NCBI RefSeq assembly: GCF_007991635.1
Contig: NZ_BJYS01000005.1
Span: 62,001 to 126,000, forward strand
DNA from: Adhaeribacter aerolatus
GTDB lineage: Bacteria; Bacteroidota; Bacteroidia; Cytophagales; Hymenobacteraceae
DNA length: 64,000 nt
Direction: 5' to 3'
The notes under the pieces are model-generated. The model made no database searches and had not been told where the DNA came from. It saw only the letters and a list, made by a program, of their open reading frames with translations. Below are positions 10,378 through 18,206 of the stretch, one piece after another (positions within the stretch are counted from its first letter, which is position 1; the number at the start of each line of letters is the position of its first letter). The position numbers and the translations under genes were made by a program.

Positions 10378-10402
10378 ATGGTAAGTTTAGCTAAACTTCA
10401 GA

Positions 10403-10717
10403 TTACATGTCGGTACAGCACTCTTCCAGGCAATCAATCACATCAATGAGTTTCGGGATCGACAAAGAATAATAAATCTTTGTCCCCACCTTAAAAGATG
10501 AGAGCACCCCTTTGTCTTTGAGTGTAATTAAATGCTGTGAGGCAATTGCTTGTGGCAAGTCCAGGTACTGGTAAATCTCCGTCACGGTCATTTTTTCTTC
10601 CTTTCCCAAAAGATCCACAATAGCCAACCGTTTGGGGTGCGCCAATACTTTCAGCATCGAGGCGGCCTTGTCTATCTTTTTGGACTCAACCCTGGACAAT
10701 AAATTTCGCATACTCAT
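10403..10717 (-). CDS. ArsR-family winged-helix transcriptional regulator
   Basis: A 104-residue winged HTH regulator. MLKVLAHPKRLAIVDLLGKEEKMTVTEIYQYLDLPQAIASQH is the classic ArsR DNA-binding core, followed by the wing (SSFKVGTKIYYSL). The CxxCC motif at the end (LEECCTDM) could bind a metal or sense thiols, but the usual ELCVC metal site in the recognition helix is absent. It is a lone gene with no neighbouring efflux pump or metallo-gene, so the regulon is not evident. Two ACTTACA direct repeats spaced 16 bp apart upstream (10744-10750 and 10760-10766) could be an autoregulatory operator; that is speculation. Confidence 0.92.
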   Translation of the reverse strand: MSMRNLLSRVESKKIDKAASMLKVLAHPKRLAIVDLLGKEEKMTVTEIYQYLDLPQAIASQHLITLKDKGVLSSFKVGTKIYYSLSIPKLIDVIDCLEECCTDM

Positions 10718-11399
10718 AATTCAAAACAATTTAACACATCATTACTTACAACACTCACTACTTACACGTCAAATGAAACAAGTACCACAATCCGCCGTAT
10801 TATCTGCCTTATCCGTTCTAATGTCAATCAGCTCTCTTCAATACTCAAAATATAAATTTTGTTAGCGGTTAATTTCTGGGCACCTCACTGGATGGAGTCG
10901 ACTCAGCATACTGCCTGTTTACGTATAAAATTAAGAATCGGATATATAAAATACTAAATACTTATAGATTTTTATATTCCGCCGCTTAAAAATAGCAAAA
11001 AATTAATTTAAACAAGCAAATATTTTCTGCAATTTATTGTCTGTCAACCTTTTTACGGCCAAAAACGGAGCAAGTTGGTAAAAAAATTCATTTATGCAAA
11101 TATTTCAAAAATGAATTTCTTTCCCGGAACAAGTAAAGTTTTAAGTCAACCGTCAGTTGCCAGGCTTCTTTGCCCTGTTTAACTCTTTTCTGCTGAATTG
11201 CTTAGAACGGGCAATTCAGCAAAATCGGGAGTTATTCGGTTTCAACTAAGCAGTAGCACGTTACAAACCTTAAAAATTAAGATAGAAACGGCTCCGAAAA
11301 AAATTTATTGCGTTGGAAGTTTTACTTACCAAACACCTGACCTTTTATAGGTGTAAGTTAAATTACCCGCAGATTTTTCCCAAACCAAAAAGTATAAAA
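10718..11399. other. Long intergenic region with one perfect inverted repeat
   Basis: No credible gene is seen in these 682 bases; the short frames lack family character. The notable structure is the hairpin at 11191-11221, listed separately. The first part holds the ArsR promoter region. Confidence 0.5.
11191..11221. repeat. Perfect 11-bp inverted repeat
   Basis: TGCTGAATTGC and GCAATTCAGCA are perfectly complementary around a 9-base loop. There is no T-run on either strand, so this is more likely an operator or RNA structure than an intrinsic terminator. It lies about 180 bases past the end of the TerB-like gene. Confidence 0.6.
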
Positions 11400-12254
11400 C
11401 TATCGCCGGCCACCCAATACCGAACCCAGAATAGAACCCAGGCCGCCACTGTTGTACCCTTGCTGGCGACCCAGGCCACCTAAAATACCCATTAAAGAAC
11501 CCAAGCCGCCGCTTGTTCCCTGCTGGTTAGACTGGTTACGCGAAGCAGGCTGATTTGGGTTACCTCCTAATAATCCGCCCAGGCCGCCTAAACCGCCTGC
11601 CTGATTGGCACCTCCGCCTAAAACACTCCCTAACAGGCCGCCTAACATGTCGCCACCGGCCCCCATACCGCCGCTGCCAATACCACCTTGCCGTCCGGCC
11701 AATATTTTAGAAATTACAATGGGGGCTAAGATCCCCAGCAAGCCCTGCATCATACTGCCCGTGGGTACACCCGCCTGCCCGAGCGAATTAGCCAACCCGG
11801 AGCGCTGCAGAAAACCAGGGTCAGTCGGATTTTCGCCGTGCTGCTGGGCTTCTTCAGCTTTGTGTACAAATTGCTGCAACGCACCAAACTGTTGCTGGTT
11901 AATATTCAGGTATTGGGCCATTTCCTGAATTTTGCTTTGCTCCTGCGCATCCAGTTTGCCATCGGCTTTGGCAAAACTCATCACATCGGTAATAAAAGAA
12001 AACCGCAGTTCGCTGTTTTTAAGTATATCGAGGCATTGCTGAATGCTGATATTAGAAGAATCCTGCGCGGCGGCAACTACCTCCTGCTGGGCAGCAGCAG
12101 ATAACCCGGCCGATTGCGAAAGTAAGGTTAAGAACTGGATTTCTTCCGGTGAAGCTACCCGGTCTGCCGAGGCCACACTGGCAATTGCCCCTAAATAGGC
12201 CGCCTTTTCGTTATCGGAATAATCTTTTAATAATGGAGTTTCCTGCACATTCAT
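11400..12254 (-). CDS. TerB-like domain protein with Gly/Gln-rich tail
   Basis: A 284-residue protein. The N-terminal half (about 10-135) is an all-helical tellurite-resistance TerB/DjlA-like domain with two repeats, of which the VMSFAKADGKLDAQEQSKIQEMAQYL stretch is the clearest. The segment near 165-190 (MMQGLLGILAPIVISKILAG) is hydrophobic. The last hundred residues are low-complexity Gly/Gln/Asn with repeated GGLLG and GGLG units. TerB-family proteins are linked to stress and membrane-associated functions, but the role of this architecture is unknown. It stands alone, with no other ter genes nearby. Confidence 0.75.
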   Translation of the reverse strand: MNVQETPLLKDYSDNEKAAYLGAIASVASADRVASPEEIQFLTLLSQSAGLSAAAQQEVVAAAQDSSNISIQQCLDILKNSELRFSFITDVMSFAKADGKLDAQEQSKIQEMAQYLNINQQQFGALQQFVHKAEEAQQHGENPTDPGFLQRSGLANSLGQAGVPTGSMMQGLLGILAPIVISKILAGRQGGIGSGGMGAGGDMLGGLLGSVLGGGANQAGGLGGLGGLLGGNPNQPASRNQSNQQGTSGGLGSLMGILGGLGRQQGYNSGGLGSILGSVLGGRR

Positions 12255-12437
12255 AAGTTAAAGGTTTAAGTATATCTATATAAAGAACTCTACTAAACGC
12301 AGAAATACCTGAAATGTGACGTTACCGGTTAAAACCAATAACAACGGGTATGTTGAATTTGAGAAGTGGGATTAAAAGGGTTCATTATCCGGACGGAAAT
12401 GCAAAATAATACCAGCCCGGAAATTCAGCCAAAGGCA

Positions 12438-15011
12438 TTAAAAATCGAAAAATTCATCTTCAGCTACCTGTACTTCTTTCTTTTTCTCCGGCTTTTTGGG
12501 CTTTAAAATATCTTTAAAGCCTACTTTTTCTTTTGAGGCCGATTTTTCAGGATACGCCGGGTTCTCTTCTCCCACAGAAGGCCCGCCCCGCAAATCCACG
12601 GCTATTTTATTTTTTACCCGCGATTTGTCCAGCGCTACTTTATAATCTTTCTCGTTGCCTTTTAAGGTCAGAAAAATATTGGGGGTACCGGCCGTAACGG
12701 CAACCGGCGATCCTGCTTCCTGCAGGCGTACTTTTCTTAATATTAAAGGTATCCGGAATTTGTAATCCATCTGCTGGTCGAAAGTGTGGGTCCCCTGCAC
12801 CCCAATTACCGATGCCCGGGTAACATCCGTCCGGATTTCCATTTCGGGAATAAAAACGGTGCGTTTCTGAATCCAGAAATTATTACTGAGTTCGGCAAAC
12901 CTGATATTTTCCAGTTCTTTGCGCTTCAGGAACCGGGATAACTGTTGTAAGGGCTCAAAATGGAGGAGTTGCCCGTTGCGGACTATAGCATTTATTTCGG
13001 CTTCCAGTTGGTCGGTTTTGGCGTTCAGGCGGCTATCGAAATATATATCCGAATTAATCCGGGCGGTTAAAGTCCCTTTCAGATGCTGCTGTTGAATAAA
13101 CTTTTGCCCGAAGTTTTCAAACTCATAAAATAAGCTGTCTACCTGCATGTTGGCCAGGTTGGTGGTAGTCGTAATTTTTATGTTATTAGGGGCACTGGCA
13201 TCCATCCGGCCCTGTAACGCAAACTGCCCGCCAGCCACGTCCATCGCAATTTTAGACGAGGTAATCACCTGTTTCTGCAACCGTACATTGCCTTGCAGGT
13301 TTTTTGCCCGGAAACGCCGGAATTGCAGGTGTTTTACGTTGGTGTTTACATCAAAAGAAAGACGAGGCGATACCAGCAAACGGTAATTACCCGCCTTACC
13401 GGCCCGGCCCAAATTCTTTTGGCTGGCACCAGCCGTATTTACCAGGCTGCCGGTCAGCAACTGGTCGCCGTTCAGAAATTCAGATTCCAGATCAGCTTCG
13501 ATGCGCAAGCCCTGATTTTTGAGGAAAAGCCAGGCCAGCGCATTTTTAAAATAGCCGTTCAGCTTAAAATCGGAACTGCCCAGCCATCCCCGGAAACCGG
13601 TAACGGCCACATCGTTTTTCCGAATCAGGAAATTACCATACAGGCCCCGGAAGGGAACCCGGTACCCGCTTAGCTGCAGCATTACATTGTGCAAGGTAAT
13701 ATCGCCGGAGGCCCGTACCGCCGCATTACCACCGGTGGCCCGGAATAATTTAAGCGGACCAGCAAAAGCCACTGCCACATCGGCCTGACCGCTCCCTTTT
13801 TTTATTTCGGCCACCGGAAATATCCCGAGTACATCCGCAATGGCTAACTTTCCTTTTAAATCCAGATCTAGGTAGGGGTTATCAAAATTACGGTACACCA
13901 GGTTGCCGGCTAATGGCTGCCCGGCCAGACGGGCTTTAAAATTTTTCAGGGCCAGTACCGAGGTAGCACTTTTGTGCCCGGCACCGTTGGTAAAGCTGCC
14001 ATTTAGGTTAAGGTGGGTAATTTTTTGTTTATAATCGGGCTGGTAAAAGGTGGCATTGCGGCAGCCGAACGCAATATTTACCAGTGGTGTTTGCGCCGGC
14101 GAAAGATATCCCTTTACCGAACCATTAAAGTAAACCGGGCCGCTGCTTTCGTACTGACCGTATTGACGGTAATATTTCTCCGGCAGCAAAGCCACCACCG
14201 ACTGCACACTGGTGTTCTGCCCTTTAAACTTTAGGTCGTAATAAATATTGCGACTGTAATTAATGCCACCGCTTACTTCGTAGTTGGCCTGGTTCACCTG
14301 CACCAGCGAAGGCGCCAACTGAATAGCTTTGGTATCGAGGTTCAGGCGCAGCGAAGATTTAATAAAAGCCGTCTTGTTTTTAAAATATTCATTTTCGCGC
14401 AGCCGCACCGTATAAATATGTGCTTTGCCCTCACCCTGAATATTTATTTCGGGGCCATCTATCTTTAACGCTGCCTGCACCTGGTGGGCCATTATTTTAT
14501 CGTATTGCTGCAGGGGTTGGTCGTCGTAGGTTACCAGTACCTGCCGCATCGATATTTGCTGGAGGTTGAAAACAAATTTCTGGTTAGGCGTAGCCGTGGT
14601 ATCCTGCCCGAAAATCCGGTAATTTATTTCGCCGGTGGGCAGAACCCTTACATGCACTTCGCCATTTTCCATAAACAGCTCGCGCACCTGGTACTTTTTT
14701 AAGAGAATATCGAGAATACTAAACGTGCAGAATATTTTATCGGCGGTGGCTAAGGGTGCCTGACTGCCGGCCACAGATTCTATTATCTGCACCTTATCGA
14801 GGGTAACCGATACTTGCGGAAATTTATCGAACAACGAAAGCGACATTTGGGCAACCTGCACCTTGGTTTTAATGTGCTTGTTGGCTTCCGTTACAAATAG
14901 CCCAATTACTTTGTCCTGGTAAAAATAAACTAAACCGGCTGCCAGACAGGTAAGCAAAAAAAAGCCGCCTGCTATCCACCCCAAGAGCTTACCTATCTGT
15001 TTAGCTTTCAA
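12438..15011 (-). CDS. AsmA-family-like large envelope protein
   Basis: An 857-residue protein with an N-terminal membrane anchor (about 9-31, LLGWIAGGFFLLTCLAAGLVYFY) and a very long beta-rich extracytoplasmic region. AsmA/TamB-like features include the KVQVAQMSLSLFDKFPQVSVTLDKVQI opening and the C-terminal region near LHFEPLQQLSRFLKRKELENIRFAELSN. AsmA-like proteins form bridge-shaped lipid-transfer or envelope-maintenance structures between the membranes. The reading frame has no ATG before the anchor; the only suitable start is TTG at 15011, preceded by an AAAGG sequence 7-8 bases upstream and with an in-frame stop shortly before. The C-terminus is charged and Lys-rich. It ends its strand just before the tRNA-Val gene. 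Confidence 0.85.
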   Translation of the reverse strand: MKAKQIGKLLGWIAGGFFLLTCLAAGLVYFYQDKVIGLFVTEANKHIKTKVQVAQMSLSLFDKFPQVSVTLDKVQIIESVAGSQAPLATADKIFCTFSILDILLKKYQVRELFMENGEVHVRVLPTGEINYRIFGQDTTATPNQKFVFNLQQISMRQVLVTYDDQPLQQYDKIMAHQVQAALKIDGPEINIQGEGKAHIYTVRLRENEYFKNKTAFIKSSLRLNLDTKAIQLAPSLVQVNQANYEVSGGINYSRNIYYDLKFKGQNTSVQSVVALLPEKYYRQYGQYESSGPVYFNGSVKGYLSPAQTPLVNIAFGCRNATFYQPDYKQKITHLNLNGSFTNGAGHKSATSVLALKNFKARLAGQPLAGNLVYRNFDNPYLDLDLKGKLAIADVLGIFPVAEIKKGSGQADVAVAFAGPLKLFRATGGNAAVRASGDITLHNVMLQLSGYRVPFRGLYGNFLIRKNDVAVTGFRGWLGSSDFKLNGYFKNALAWLFLKNQGLRIEADLESEFLNGDQLLTGSLVNTAGASQKNLGRAGKAGNYRLLVSPRLSFDVNTNVKHLQFRRFRAKNLQGNVRLQKQVITSSKIAMDVAGGQFALQGRMDASAPNNIKITTTTNLANMQVDSLFYEFENFGQKFIQQQHLKGTLTARINSDIYFDSRLNAKTDQLEAEINAIVRNGQLLHFEPLQQLSRFLKRKELENIRFAELSNNFWIQKRTVFIPEMEIRTDVTRASVIGVQGTHTFDQQMDYKFRIPLILRKVRLQEAGSPVAVTAGTPNIFLTLKGNEKDYKVALDKSRVKNKIAVDLRGGPSVGEENPAYPEKSASKEKVGFKDILKPKKPEKKKEVQVAEDEFFDF

Positions 15012-15111
15012 GAAATTTACCTTTGTCCAGAGTTAAAGATACAGCAGTCTGCCCAACTACCAAAGCTTTTAAACGGCAATTGCGCTTAAATATTTTTTTT
15101 ATTTTTTTTGA

Positions 15112-15123
15112 GCAAGCGCTTGC
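15112..15123. repeat. 12-bp palindrome upstream of tRNA-Val
   Basis: GCAAGCGCTTGC is a perfect palindrome in the region between the AsmA-like gene and the tRNA. It might be a regulator site, but it is short and no regulator is implied. Confidence 0.3.
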
Positions 15124-15190
15124 AGATTCAAAAAAAACCACGACATTTGCATCACCAAACGACAACAACAGGTTGTTAAAGGCACAAAAA

Positions 15191-15265
15191 GGGGTGTTAG
15201 CTCAGCTGGTTCAGAGCACCTGCCTTACAAGCAGGGGGTCACTGGTTCGAATCCAGTACGCCCCA
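15191..15265 (+). tRNA. tRNA-Val (UAC anticodon)
   Basis: A complete cloverleaf of 75 nt. The acceptor arms GGGGTGT and ACGCCCC have one G-T wobble. The D arm is GCTC/GAGC, the anticodon stem is CCTGC/GCAGG with loop CTTACAA (anticodon TAC), and the T arm is ACTGG/CCAGT with TTCGAAT. The discriminator is A; CCA is not encoded. The last 45 bases lie within the 49-bp att repeat, so the 3' half was supplied by the integrated element while the gene stayed intact. Confidence 0.97.
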
Positions 15266-15269
15266 CATT
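15221..15269 (+). repeat. attL: left direct repeat of integrated element (tRNA-Val 3' end)
   Basis: These 49 bases (TGCCTTACAAG to CCCCACATT) are identical to 51237-51285. They comprise the anticodon loop through the 3' end of tRNA-Val plus four downstream bases. Integration into a tRNA 3' end by a tyrosine recombinase leaves exactly this pattern. A lower-identity match continues through the terminator. Confidence 0.93.
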
Positions 15270-15276
15270 AATAATC

Positions 15277-15314
15277 AAGCACTTACATGAAGCAATTCGG
15301 TAAGTGCTTTTTTT
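15277..15314 (+). terminator. tRNA-Val terminator, element-borne copy
   Basis: AAGCACTTAC and GTAAGTGCTT form a perfect 10-bp stem around a 13-base loop, followed by a run of seven T (nine counting the last two stem bases). It is nearly identical to the structure after the right att copy (51292-51332), so the element carries a replacement for the chromosomal terminator. Confidence 0.88.
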
Positions 15315-15336
15315 ATTTACATACTATTTGCATACA
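15315..15336 (+). repeat. Left-end tandem arm-type motif (2 copies, 11-bp period)
   Basis: ATTTACATACT is followed directly by ATTTGCATACA. The same motif with the same 11-bp period occurs at 51102-51122 near the other end. The position just inside att and the periodicity suggest integrase or excisionase arm-binding sites. Confidence 0.6.
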
Positions 15337-15436
15337 TTTTCAAAGCTAACCTTCTCTAGTTTTTCTTAATCTTAAAGCCGATAGAAGTTATCACTATTAA
15401 TCTACGGGCTTTTCTTATTTTGTTCAGTCACTAGCT

Positions 15437-16447
15437 TTAATCCTCATATCGGCTCAATGACAATTGTAATTTGCTTTTAATTTGGTTCTTTAATTTATCA
15501 GGCGCTAACACTTTCATAGATGATCCAAAGGATAGTATAGTCCTTTCCAGCTCAAAATTCAATACCACTTTTATACTTACCTCTAAGCCAGTAGCATCTT
15601 CTTTGCATTTTTGAGTTCTATGAAGTGGTTTTGTTTTAATATAAGGAGCCTGTTCAGGGGGAAACCAAAGACGTACCTCTTCCAATTCATCCTCAATTCT
15701 TCTAGTTACCCCTATTATATCATCAAAATATTCTTCCCAATCTATTTCATTGTACTGATACTCGTCCTGTGTTTCTACAATATCCTGTATTCTATCTAAG
15801 GCAAGGTTCCAGTAAGAATTAGAGGATGCCTCATTTAACCCAAAGGCAAACCATCGACTATTGTATTGCTTTAAATAGTAAGGATGAAAAAAAATAGAAT
15901 AGGGTTCATCAGCTCTAAAATCTTGATAGGTTATTTTTAGCACCCGATGGTTGGTGATGGCATTGAAGATAGGCGTTATGTTACGTAGCCCCTCGTAATC
16001 CCAATTCGATTCAAATGATATAACCTCCCTATCTTGTGCAATAAACCCCAACTTGTCTTGAATGGCTGGTACAATTTCATTGATCCATTCAAATTGCGGC
16101 ATTCCCTTAAATCGGGATAAAACTGAAAGTGCCTCCTTTATTACTTTAGACTCAACCTCACTAATTGGCTGATTTTCAATTGAAAATAAAGGGTCGCTAT
16201 ACCTATATAAAGTTATTCTTCTATCGAGCGAATCTTTCTCAGCTAAAATAGGAGCCTTCCAGAAGTCTTGCATGTACTGCATATCTGCATGGAGTTGACT
16301 TTTTACAATTCCTTTTTCAAATCCTTCTGATTCTAAAATCCTTTCCACTTCTCGGAGCAGGTCTTTGGCGGAATACTTCCTTGTTGTATTTTTTAAACAC
16401 CTATCTAAGGCCCGGTACCTAATTAAAGCATTTTTATTTATTGGCAT
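15437..16447 (-). CDS. WYL-domain transcriptional regulator
   Basis: A 336-residue regulator. The N-terminal winged HTH region (about 1-75; LIRYRALDRCLKNTTRKYSAKDLLREVERIL) is followed by a WYL sensor domain at about 155-240 (NHRVLKITYQDF ... FHPYYLKQYNSRWFAFGLNE) and a C-terminal WCX-like extension with the EEVRLWF element. WYL proteins of this layout (BrxR/CapW type) repress anti-phage genes in other bacteria. It is divergent from the helicase gene at 16585, with a 10-5-10 inverted repeat between them. It is not adjacent to the BREX operon, so whether it controls BREX is unknown. It starts at ATG 16447 and is the first gene inside the left end. Confidence 0.9.
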   Translation of the reverse strand: MPINKNALIRYRALDRCLKNTTRKYSAKDLLREVERILESEGFEKGIVKSQLHADMQYMQDFWKAPILAEKDSLDRRITLYRYSDPLFSIENQPISEVESKVIKEALSVLSRFKGMPQFEWINEIVPAIQDKLGFIAQDREVISFESNWDYEGLRNITPIFNAITNHRVLKITYQDFRADEPYSIFFHPYYLKQYNSRWFAFGLNEASSNSYWNLALDRIQDIVETQDEYQYNEIDWEEYFDDIIGVTRRIEDELEEVRLWFPPEQAPYIKTKPLHRTQKCKEDATGLEVSIKVVLNFELERTILSFGSSMKVLAPDKLKNQIKSKLQLSLSRYED

Positions 16448-16497
16448 AGATAAGCAAAGTCTTTCTTAAAGCTAATGAGAAGTTTTTAAATAAAAAA

Positions 16498-16522
16498 GTC
16501 TGTTCAGAAAGACTGAACAGAC
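16498..16522. promoter_or_regulatory. Inverted-repeat operator between WYL and helicase genes
   Basis: GTCTGTTCAG and CTGAACAGAC are perfect 10-base arms separated by 5 bases. The repeat lies in the 137-bp divergent promoter region, just upstream of a near-match -7 box (TATTCTTG, 16529-16536) for the helicase. This is consistent with repression by the dimeric WYL regulator; binding itself is inferred. Confidence 0.7.
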
Positions 16523-16584
16523 CTTCCGTATTCTTGCAAGGTAATCGGAACAAAATAGAACTTTTAACCTTAATTCCTTCCATT

Positions 16585-17928
16585 ATGTCTAAATTTGCTA
16601 CCCTTCTAGGTTTTTTACCCACTAATGAGCAAGAACTTGCTCTTTCCAAAATCAGCGATTTTGTTGAAGGCAAAACAGAAGACAATTTTTTTGTACTAAG
16701 AGGGTCTGCAGGTACAGGAAAAACTTCTATAGTAAAAGCAATTACGACAAAACTTAAAGAAGCTGGCAAAAGCGTTAAGCTTGGGGCTCCAACAGCTAGA
16801 GCTGCAAAAATAATTGGAGCTAAAACTGCGCATCCGTCCAAAACGCTTCATAGCCAGATTTATACGCCTGAAACAATAAAGAATGGAGGAGGAGTAAATT
16901 TTGTAAGGAAACAAAATAAAAGTTCCGAAGAAACCATCTTCATAGTTGACGAGGCATCCATGATTTCTGATACTTTAACTAAGAATGAGAACTTCTTTGT
17001 AAAGAATCCATTACTAACTGATTATTTAGATTTTGTAAAGCAAGGTAATAGTAAAAACAAAGTAATATTTATAGGAGATATTTACCAGTTACCTCCGGTT
17101 ACACCGGGCTCCAATCTTACTTTCTCACCGGCTTTAGAACCAGATTACCTCTCCGGTAAACTTGGCCTTTCTGGTAATATGTTCTCATTAAACCAAGTAA
17201 TGCGCCAGGCAGAAGGTTCTAAGGTATTAAAATTGGCAACAGAAATACGGGACACCATGAAACGTGGAGGAAGCACTATCAATAATTCTTTAACTAAGGT
17301 TTCAGGCCCTACACCAGCCATACACCTCTATTTGAGCCTCTTTGAGGATGGAGTTTTAGACAAAACGACTATTATATGCTGGACAAATAGAGATGTAAAG
17401 TGGTGGAACAGTGTTATACGAGAGCGCTTGGGCTATTCCGGTTCCATTGCGGTTAAAGACATTGTTACAACTCAAGCTAACTGGTTCAGTACTACAGAAT
17501 GGATTTTTAAAGGAGATACAGGAGTCATTAGATCGCTGGATAATCGAGTGGAGACCTATGCTGATCTTCATTTTGTGGAAGCTGAAGTTGAATTTAGTGG
17601 GGATGCAGGAGGAAAAACCATTATTACAACTAAGATTTTACTTGAATCTCTTTCGAGTGAATCTGGCAACTTAACTCCGGAGCAAGAAAGCCATCTATTT
17701 CACCAGGTAATGACCCATAATTCGAAATTCAGGGAATCCAGAAAGCCAAGCGATGACAAGTACCTTGGCGCAATGCGATTGAAACACGGATATGCCACGA
17801 CTTGCCATAAAGCACAGGGAGGGGAATGGGACAATGTAATTCTGCATCCGTATCAGCCAAAAGACTTACGCTGGCTTTATACTGCTGTTACCAGAGCTAG
17901 AAATGAAGCTTACTCCTGGGCTGCTTAG
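16585..17928 (+). CDS. AAA-family RecD/Pif1-like superfamily 1 helicase
   Basis: A 447-residue ATPase. Walker A is LRGSAGTGKTS (about 39-49) and Walker B is IFIVDEASM (about 117-125). The motif FIGDIYQLPPV (near 170) matches RecD/Pif1 motif III (GDxxQLPPV). The C-terminal UvrD_C_2 segment contains RLKHGYATTCHKAQGGEWDNV and YTAVTRARNEAYSW. The protein probably unwinds DNA 5' to 3'. I use ATG 16585; an upstream in-frame TTG at 16534 overlaps the likely promoter. It is divergent from the WYL regulator and precedes the retron by 278 bp. Its partner system is uncertain: it could be a stand-alone defence gene, an accessory of the retron or an element DNA-processing enzyme. Confidence 0.88.
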   Translation: MSKFATLLGFLPTNEQELALSKISDFVEGKTEDNFFVLRGSAGTGKTSIVKAITTKLKEAGKSVKLGAPTARAAKIIGAKTAHPSKTLHSQIYTPETIKNGGGVNFVRKQNKSSEETIFIVDEASMISDTLTKNENFFVKNPLLTDYLDFVKQGNSKNKVIFIGDIYQLPPVTPGSNLTFSPALEPDYLSGKLGLSGNMFSLNQVMRQAEGSKVLKLATEIRDTMKRGGSTINNSLTKVSGPTPAIHLYLSLFEDGVLDKTTIICWTNRDVKWWNSVIRERLGYSGSIAVKDIVTTQANWFSTTEWIFKGDTGVIRSLDNRVETYADLHFVEAEVEFSGDAGGKTIITTKILLESLSSESGNLTPEQESHLFHQVMTHNSKFRESRKPSDDKYLGAMRLKHGYATTCHKAQGGEWDNVILHPYQPKDLRWLYTAVTRARNEAYSWAA

Positions 17929-17937
17929 TCATGAAAT

Positions 17938-17975
17938 AGAGCATACATTTCATAATTTTAGATAGTGTATGCTCT
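17938..17975 (+). terminator. Stem-loop after the helicase gene
   Basis: AGAGCATACA and TGTATGCTCT are perfect 10-base arms with an 18-base loop. There is no T-run after it, so termination is uncertain. It separates the helicase transcript from the retron promoter. Confidence 0.5.
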
Positions 17976-18026
17976 AATAAATATGAATTTAATTTATTTT
18001 AAGAGGTTTAAACATAAGTATTAATC

Positions 18027-18034
18027 TATATTTG
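18027..18034 (+). promoter_or_regulatory. Bacteroidota-type -7 box for the retron transcript
   Basis: TATATTTG matches the TAnnTTTG consensus, with a TTTA element about 19 bases upstream. The predicted start (about 18040) falls directly before the a1 repeat, where a retron ncRNA should begin. Confidence 0.6.
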
Positions 18035-18040
18035 TACACA

Positions 18041-18195
18041 AGGCGCCTGCGGTAAAGAACTTAATTTGCATTGTGATACGCAATGTGCTCACCAATGTCT
18101 TTACTTAGGTAGGTCATTATTTGGTTGGGTTTTATTTTTTTAACTTTTTTTAGTTTTTTTTCAAAGCTTAAGAGTTGAAAGTTCCCGCAGGCTGC
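18041..18195 (+). ncRNA. Retron msr-msd noncoding RNA (predicted)
   Basis: The region is bounded by inverted repeats typical of retron a1/a2: GCCTGCGG (18045-18052) and CCGCAGGC (18185-18192). The pairing extends inside with GAACTT (18057-18062) and AAGTTC (18079 is not part of it; the partner is 18179-18184). Inside are an alternative GTAAAG/CTTTAC stem (18052-18057 and 18099-18104) and a hairpin GCATTG...CAATGTGC, which suit msr. The 3' half (18105-18178) is very T-rich and would be msd, but no long msd hairpin is obvious. The reverse transcriptase starts 15 bases after a2. The exact branch G and msDNA ends cannot be assigned by eye. Confidence 0.7.
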
Positions 18196-18206
18196 CCTTA
18201 ATTAAA

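Noticed and set aside
11605-11928. Pro-rich plus-strand frame opposite the TerB-like gene
   Set aside because: It is the antisense shadow of a Gly-rich coding region; the Pro/Ala bias follows directly from that.
15023-15271. 82-codon open frame across the tRNA-Val gene
   Set aside because: It overlaps the whole tRNA and the AsmA upstream region; its sequence is low-complexity (FFIFFEQ) and has no family character.
15374-15412. Terminator after the WYL gene (AAAGCC/GGCTTT)
   Set aside because: The stem is only 6 bp with a 27-base loop, too weak to support.
16534-16584. TTG-initiated N-terminal extension of the helicase
   Set aside because: The TTG is inside a near-match -7 box; ATG 16585 directly precedes the conserved N-terminus.
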